7,659 bases of DNA from Nitrosomonadales bacterium (GTDB lineage: Bacteria > Pseudomonadota > Gammaproteobacteria > Burkholderiales > Nitrosomonadaceae): positions 1 to 7,659 of the forward strand of contig SPBV01000084.1 of the NCBI GenBank assembly GCA_004525885.1, read 5' to 3'. The notes below the pieces were generated by a model. That model was given only the letters and a program-made list of their open reading frames with translations. It was not told the DNA's origin and made no database searches. Shown in pieces: positions 5,490-7,659 of this stretch. A program made the position numbers and the translations under genes. Within the stretch, counting starts at the first letter, position 1; each line of letters opens with the position of its first letter.

Positions 5490-5497
5490 AAATTCAC

Positions 5498-5526
5498 TTG
5501 ATTTGATTTCTCAAATTTGATATAAT
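5498..5526 (+). promoter_or_regulatory. Sigma70 promoter with extended -10, second copy
   Basis: TTGATT (5498-5503), a 17-nt spacer, and TGATATAAT (5518-5526). It shares a 26-nt identical block (5512-5537) with the copy before the RNA locus (5777-5802). ATTTGA/TCAAAT (5502-5507 and 5512-5517 area) adds a dyad inside the spacer. It drives the gene at 5556. Confidence 0.88.
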
Positions 5527-5555
5527 ATATGTATAGTTTGAGAAAGGGGACAACA

Positions 5556-5744
5556 ATGTACGAGAATTTGGTAATTAAAAAGTTTATCCCCAAAGAAGCC
5601 GAGGTTCTTGGTTGTACTATAGACGGGAAAAACGGTACTTGGAAACAGCACTATCGAATGACGAAAGATTCTAAAACAGAAACTATTTATCTTCGTAAAA
5701 TTGACGCACTTTGGACTTTTCAATCGGATTCAAGAGTAGCATAG
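5556..5744 (+). CDS. Small hypothetical protein
   Basis: 62 residues from ATG 5556, which has AAAGGGGA (5543-5550) upstream. The frame is open from ATG 5529, but that codon lies in the promoter's initially transcribed or -10 region and lacks a ribosome site. The sequence (YENLVIKKFIPKEAEVLGCT, GTWKQHYRMTK, TIYLRKIDALWTF) suggests a small basic beta-rich domain, possibly nucleic-acid or protein binding. It stands alone between two copies of the same promoter. No family recognised. Confidence 0.75.
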   Translation: MYENLVIKKFIPKEAEVLGCTIDGKNGTWKQHYRMTKDSKTETIYLRKIDALWTFQSDSRVA

Positions 5745-5762
5745 AGCATCTAAAAAATTGAC

Positions 5763-5791
5763 TTGATTGAATTCCCCAAATTTGATATAAT
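5763..5791 (+). promoter_or_regulatory. Sigma70 promoter with extended -10 in front of the non-coding RNA locus
   Basis: TTGATT (5763-5768), a 17-nt spacer and TGATATAAT (5783-5791), with the same downstream ATATGTATAGTGTGA as the other two copies. The expected start of transcription is about 5798-5801. No ORF of useful length follows, so it most likely drives the structured RNA downstream. Confidence 0.88.
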
Positions 5792-5797
5792 ATATGT

Positions 5798-6600
5798 ATA
5801 GTGTGAAGAAACGACAATAAGGATTAAAGACTTTCACGCAAAGTGATTGACTGGTCATCTAATGACCCATAATTCTGACTTGTTATTCTTGCACTTACAA
5901 TTAAGAGGTTCAGTCGGGGCGCTTTCATACTTCCTCGATTTCCTTAAAATACGCAGATCCCCGTTCTGAAAGACGGTATGGATATATTATAGGAAATTTA
6001 TTAGAAGTGATGACCTAATAATACAGCCTTTCCACTGTGTACTTAATTAAACCTGGATAATCATCTAACTAGCATAACGCTATACCGAAGATCGATTTTT
6101 CGAAATCGGAGTCTGGAGTCTCCGTTGTCCAGGGTTCTTGAGTGTCATCTAACTCTACCAAAAGGTAGTTTAAAGAGCAATACGTTGCAATGTGAGTATG
6201 GAATCTCATCACTCAAGTATGGACTTGGCCTATGCCTGGGCATTTTAAAAAATACAGGATTTTGATAGATTTGGTCCACTATCCTCAAATCGCCTTTTGC
6301 ATAAGCTGGCAAAATGGACAGCAGACTTAGCTAGTCTCAGTATTTGAGTTATAAGCATTATTTGTTTATAACTGAAATACTGGACAGTACACATACTTGG
6401 TTACTCGCTTTTATAGCGTAACAGAAAACAATACTTTGTGTCCGGTATTTCAATAAATTTAACTGTACCAAGTCGGGTTTATAGTATCCGAAACACCGAG
6501 AAGGTGTACCTGATTCAGGAGACGTGGTTTATGTATTGGGCAAGAATCATCTTAGGATGTACCACTTTTTTGTCTAAAGTCAGTTAAATTTAAAACAGTA
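5798..6600 (+). ncRNA. Large structured non-coding RNA (candidate GOLLD/ROOL-like or new family)
   Basis: About 800 nt with no ORF, starting at a strong promoter. Visible helices: GGTCAT/ATGACC (5853-5867); CGGGG/CCCCG (5915-5919 with 5959-5963); TATTATAGG with CCTAATAATA (5985-5993, 6014-6023); a multi-branch domain closed by CCTGGA/TCCAGG (6052-6057, 6128-6133) holding a UUCG hairpin (6093-6108); a second closed by CTTGAGTG/CACTCAAG (6137-6144, 6210-6217) holding CTACC/GGTAG and a UACG hairpin (6177-6188); a long hairpin (6338-6382); and a domain closed by a 12-bp helix (6454-6465, 6581-6592) with three internal hairpins. Size, ornate folding, a nearby tRNA and phage context resemble the giant phage RNAs GOLLD and ROOL, for which RNA multimer assembly is reported. 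Family identity is not shown by sequence alone, and the 3' end is unknown. Confidence 0.7.
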
Positions 6601-6978
6601 TATTATTCTAATAATAAAAACAATTGGGGATTGCAGACCTATTTAATATTAATTAGTTTTTATACTAAACGGGACTAATCATCCCACGCTCCGCGGAGCA
6701 TAAAAAGAGGGGTGCCTACCTGAGGCACAGAAAAGATAATCTTGTAAGGGAGTTTCTGGATTGGGAATCGAAAACCATTCTTCTTTGTCTCCCCTCAATA
6801 TCGTCGGCTGATACCCGATAGTGAAGTTGATTTCTTCCGGATATTTGAGTAAGTTAATTATTACGTTAGCTTACTTAAGTATTTGGCAAGGGTCGAGTAC
6901 GGCTTGGTGATGAATCGGGTACGGTGTCCGTATGTTTCATTTATTCCCTCCGATTAACCCTAAAGAATTAGATTTTAT
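6601..6978 (+). ncRNA. Second structured segment between the large RNA and the tRNA
   Basis: No ORF. Hairpins: TATTAT/ATAATA (6601-6616), GGGA/TCCC (6671-6685), GCTCCGCGGAGC palindrome (6688-6699), GTGCCT/AGGCAC (6712-6728), TATCG/CGATA (6799-6820), a 9-bp stem GTAAGTTAA with TTAGCTTAC (6849-6874, one G-U), and ATGAA/TTCAT enclosing TACGG/CCGTA (6910-6940). A long-range helix GAGGGG/CCCCTC (6707-6712, 6791-6796) encloses one of these. No promoter or terminator is evident, so it may be the 3' part of the same transcript, released by tRNA 5' processing. Confidence 0.55.
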
Positions 6979-7063
6979 AGCAGGGTAGTGAGTAGTGGTA
7001 GCTCTCCGGTCTCATAAGCCGGCACGAAAGTCCCGTTGGGTTCGATTCCCACCTCTGCTTCCA
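6979..7063 (+). tRNA. tRNA with CAT anticodon (Met or Ile2), atypical
   Basis: 85 nt with encoded CCA (7061-7063). Acceptor AGCAGGG (6979-6985) pairs fully with CTCTGCT (7053-7059), with one G-U. The D arm is GAGT/GCTC with loop AGTGGTA (6990-7004). The anticodon arm is CCGGT/GCCGG with loop CTCATAA, anticodon CAT at 7013-7015. The T arm has TGGG/CCCA around TTCGATT (7037-7051). The D arm and CTCATAA loop resemble initiator or elongator tRNA-Met; CAT could also be a lysidine-modified Ile2 tRNA. Oddities: four nucleotides (6986-6989) instead of two between acceptor and D stem, a variable region of about 13 nt containing ACGAAAGT, and a mismatch or bulge at the base of the T stem. It may be functional, or a tRNA-like part of the big RNA. 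Confidence 0.8.
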
Positions 7064-7064
7064 G

Positions 7065-7349
7065 ATTTTTTTGAATTCAGTTGCGAGAGATTGTGTTACT
7101 TATATTAAGTGGCGTAGAGTAAATAAAAATCCAGAGAAAGATTTTTTGCCTGTACGAAGGCCTAGATCGTAATTCTTATCTTAGAAGCCAAAGAAAATTT
7201 GAACATTAGTGAAATGTTATAAAACTGCTAAAAGGTAGTCCCTTTACGTATAGGGTTAACGTAAGCTAAGTCGGTTAGTACATCCGATTAATTATCGTAA
7301 GATAATTAGGATCACACAGACTCAAGATTAACTCTGAAATCAAAAAAAT
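7065..7349 (+). ncRNA. Structured RNA domain directly after the tRNA CCA end
   Basis: ATTTTTTTGA (7065-7074), one base after the tRNA, is the exact complement of TCAAAAAAAT (7340-7349), closing about 265 nt. Inside: AAAAATC/GATTTTT (7125-7131, 7140-7146), AACATT/AATGTT (7202-7218), ACTGC/GTAGT (7224-7239), CCCT/AGGG (7240-7255), TCGG/CCGA (7271-7287), and an 8-bp TAATTATC/GATAATTA stem capped by a GUAA (GNRA) loop (7289-7308). There is no ORF of useful length and no promoter. It probably belongs to the same long transcript. Confidence 0.55.
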
Positions 7350-7502
7350 AATTGAACATTAGCATGAATATCATGCCTAATAAGTGGAAAGTGAAGAGGC
7401 CAATTCCAAAAGCGCCTCCAAAACAATATAGACCACTTAAGGAAGACTAATGGATATGTCTTAACTGGTGTTAATAAACCAGTATGTTCAATTATTTTTT
7501 TG
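7341..7502 (+). ncRNA. Multi-branched RNA domain closed by a perfect 19-bp helix
   Basis: Positions 7341-7359 (C, A7, then TAATTGAACAT) are the perfect reverse complement of 7484-7502. Within the 124-nt loop are four branches: a bulged TTAGCATGA/TCATGCCTAA stem, TAAGTGG/CCACTTA (7381-7387, 7433-7439) with an inner GAGGC/GCCTC stem, AAGAC/GTCTT (7444 area to 7462 area), and ACTGG/CCAGT (to 7483). The 3' arm ends in seven Us, like an intrinsic terminator with a large insertion, so it could also be where some transcripts end. A 28-codon ORF (7364-7450) lies inside. Confidence 0.6.
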
Positions 7503-7652
7503 CATGATTGCATCTGAGATAGATGCGGCGTTTATGTAGTTGAGCCGTGTGTGGTATAAACCGCTCCAGCATATACAACTTGGCAGGCAGGAACCTCCCA
7601 GGGAAGTCCCAACGGTCCTTACAGCGCAGTAACGAAAATAGGGAATCATGCA
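7501..7652 (+). ncRNA. Third structured domain, closed by TGCATGATT/AATCATGCA
   Basis: TGCATGATT (7501-7509) is the exact complement of AATCATGCA (7644-7652). Inside are GCATCT/AGATGC (7510-7526), GTTTAT/ATAAAC (7530-7535, 7556-7561) or the alternative AGTTG/CAACT (7538-7542, 7576-7580), and a C/G-rich stretch with GGGA/TCCC (7601-7610 area). No ORF and no T-loop, so it is not a second tRNA. It begins where the preceding 19-bp helix ends, and continues close to the window edge, so its right boundary is provisional. Confidence 0.5.
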
Positions 7653-7659
7653 CATTACA

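Noticed and set aside
5163..5802. CRISPR-like repeat array
   Set aside because: The three repeats are 265-330 nt apart, each is a promoter, and genes lie between them.
6524..6576. GTGGT...ACCAC followed by six Ts as the terminator of the large RNA
   Set aside because: Only five end base pairs are convincing, and the element is enclosed by the 12-bp helix 6454-6465/6581-6592, which would be lost if transcription stopped here.
7125..7147. AAAAATC/GATTTTT hairpin followed by T as an intrinsic terminator
   Set aside because: The stem is almost entirely A-T and the structured region continues beyond it, so termination is doubtful.
5798..7500. Group I intron, tmRNA or RNase P RNA
   Set aside because: I found no recognisable P/Q/R/S core, no tmRNA tRNA-like ends around the tag-like ORF, and no conserved RNase P core sequences by eye. 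A covariance search would settle this.
7542..7580. GAGCCGTGTG resembling the start of group II intron domain V
   Set aside because: The catalytic hairpin does not follow: there is no matching ACGGTTC-type 3' strand and no exon-binding or reverse-transcriptase features.

Overview
The window looks like part of the accessory region of a tailed double-stranded DNA bacteriophage, or a prophage of one. All supported genes are on the plus strand. They are short (51-257 codons), tightly packed, and often joined by ATGA or longer overlaps. Most have no nameable function. The recognisable ones are phage-typical: a SLOG/YspA-like DUF2493 protein, a protein with the dATP/dGTP diphosphohydrolase N-terminal domain, a calcineurin-like metallophosphoesterase, several small Cys-rich (zinc-knuckle-like) proteins and short coiled-coil proteins. 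The host cannot be read from the sequence; promoters are ordinary sigma70 type and ribosome sites are AGGAG-like.

Layout. Positions 1-658 are GC-rich: the C-terminal end of an Ala/Trp-repeat protein, then a coiled-coil protein. Positions 675-3082 are an operon-like run of small genes. Base composition inside it switches between GC-rich and AT-rich blocks, and two switches fall near short DNA repeats that encode coiled coil. A new promoter at 3079-3107 sits directly against the start codon of the nucleotide-hydrolase gene, so that message may be leaderless. Genes continue to the metallophosphoesterase (4374-5147), including an unusual region (3570-3834) where three reading frames overlap. From 5148 the organisation changes: two small genes each have their own nearly identical promoter.

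A third copy of the same promoter (5763-5791) faces about 1.87 kb (5792-7659) with no convincing protein gene. This stretch is full of perfect long-range complementarities, UUCG/UACG/GNRA-type hairpins, tandemly repeated junction motifs and mutually exclusive helices. It contains one tRNA with a CAT anticodon and encoded CCA (6979-7063). I read it as a very large structured non-coding RNA locus, or several in series, of the kind known beside phage tRNA genes (GOLLD and ROOL are the established examples). I cannot assign it to either family without a covariance search. It is the most interesting part of the window and the best candidate for an undescribed system.

How it fits together: the protein genes look like an early/accessory block (nucleotide metabolism, phosphoesterase, nucleotide-sensing fold, small host-directed proteins). 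The three shared promoters would express the last two small proteins and the giant RNA with the same timing, probably early and strongly.
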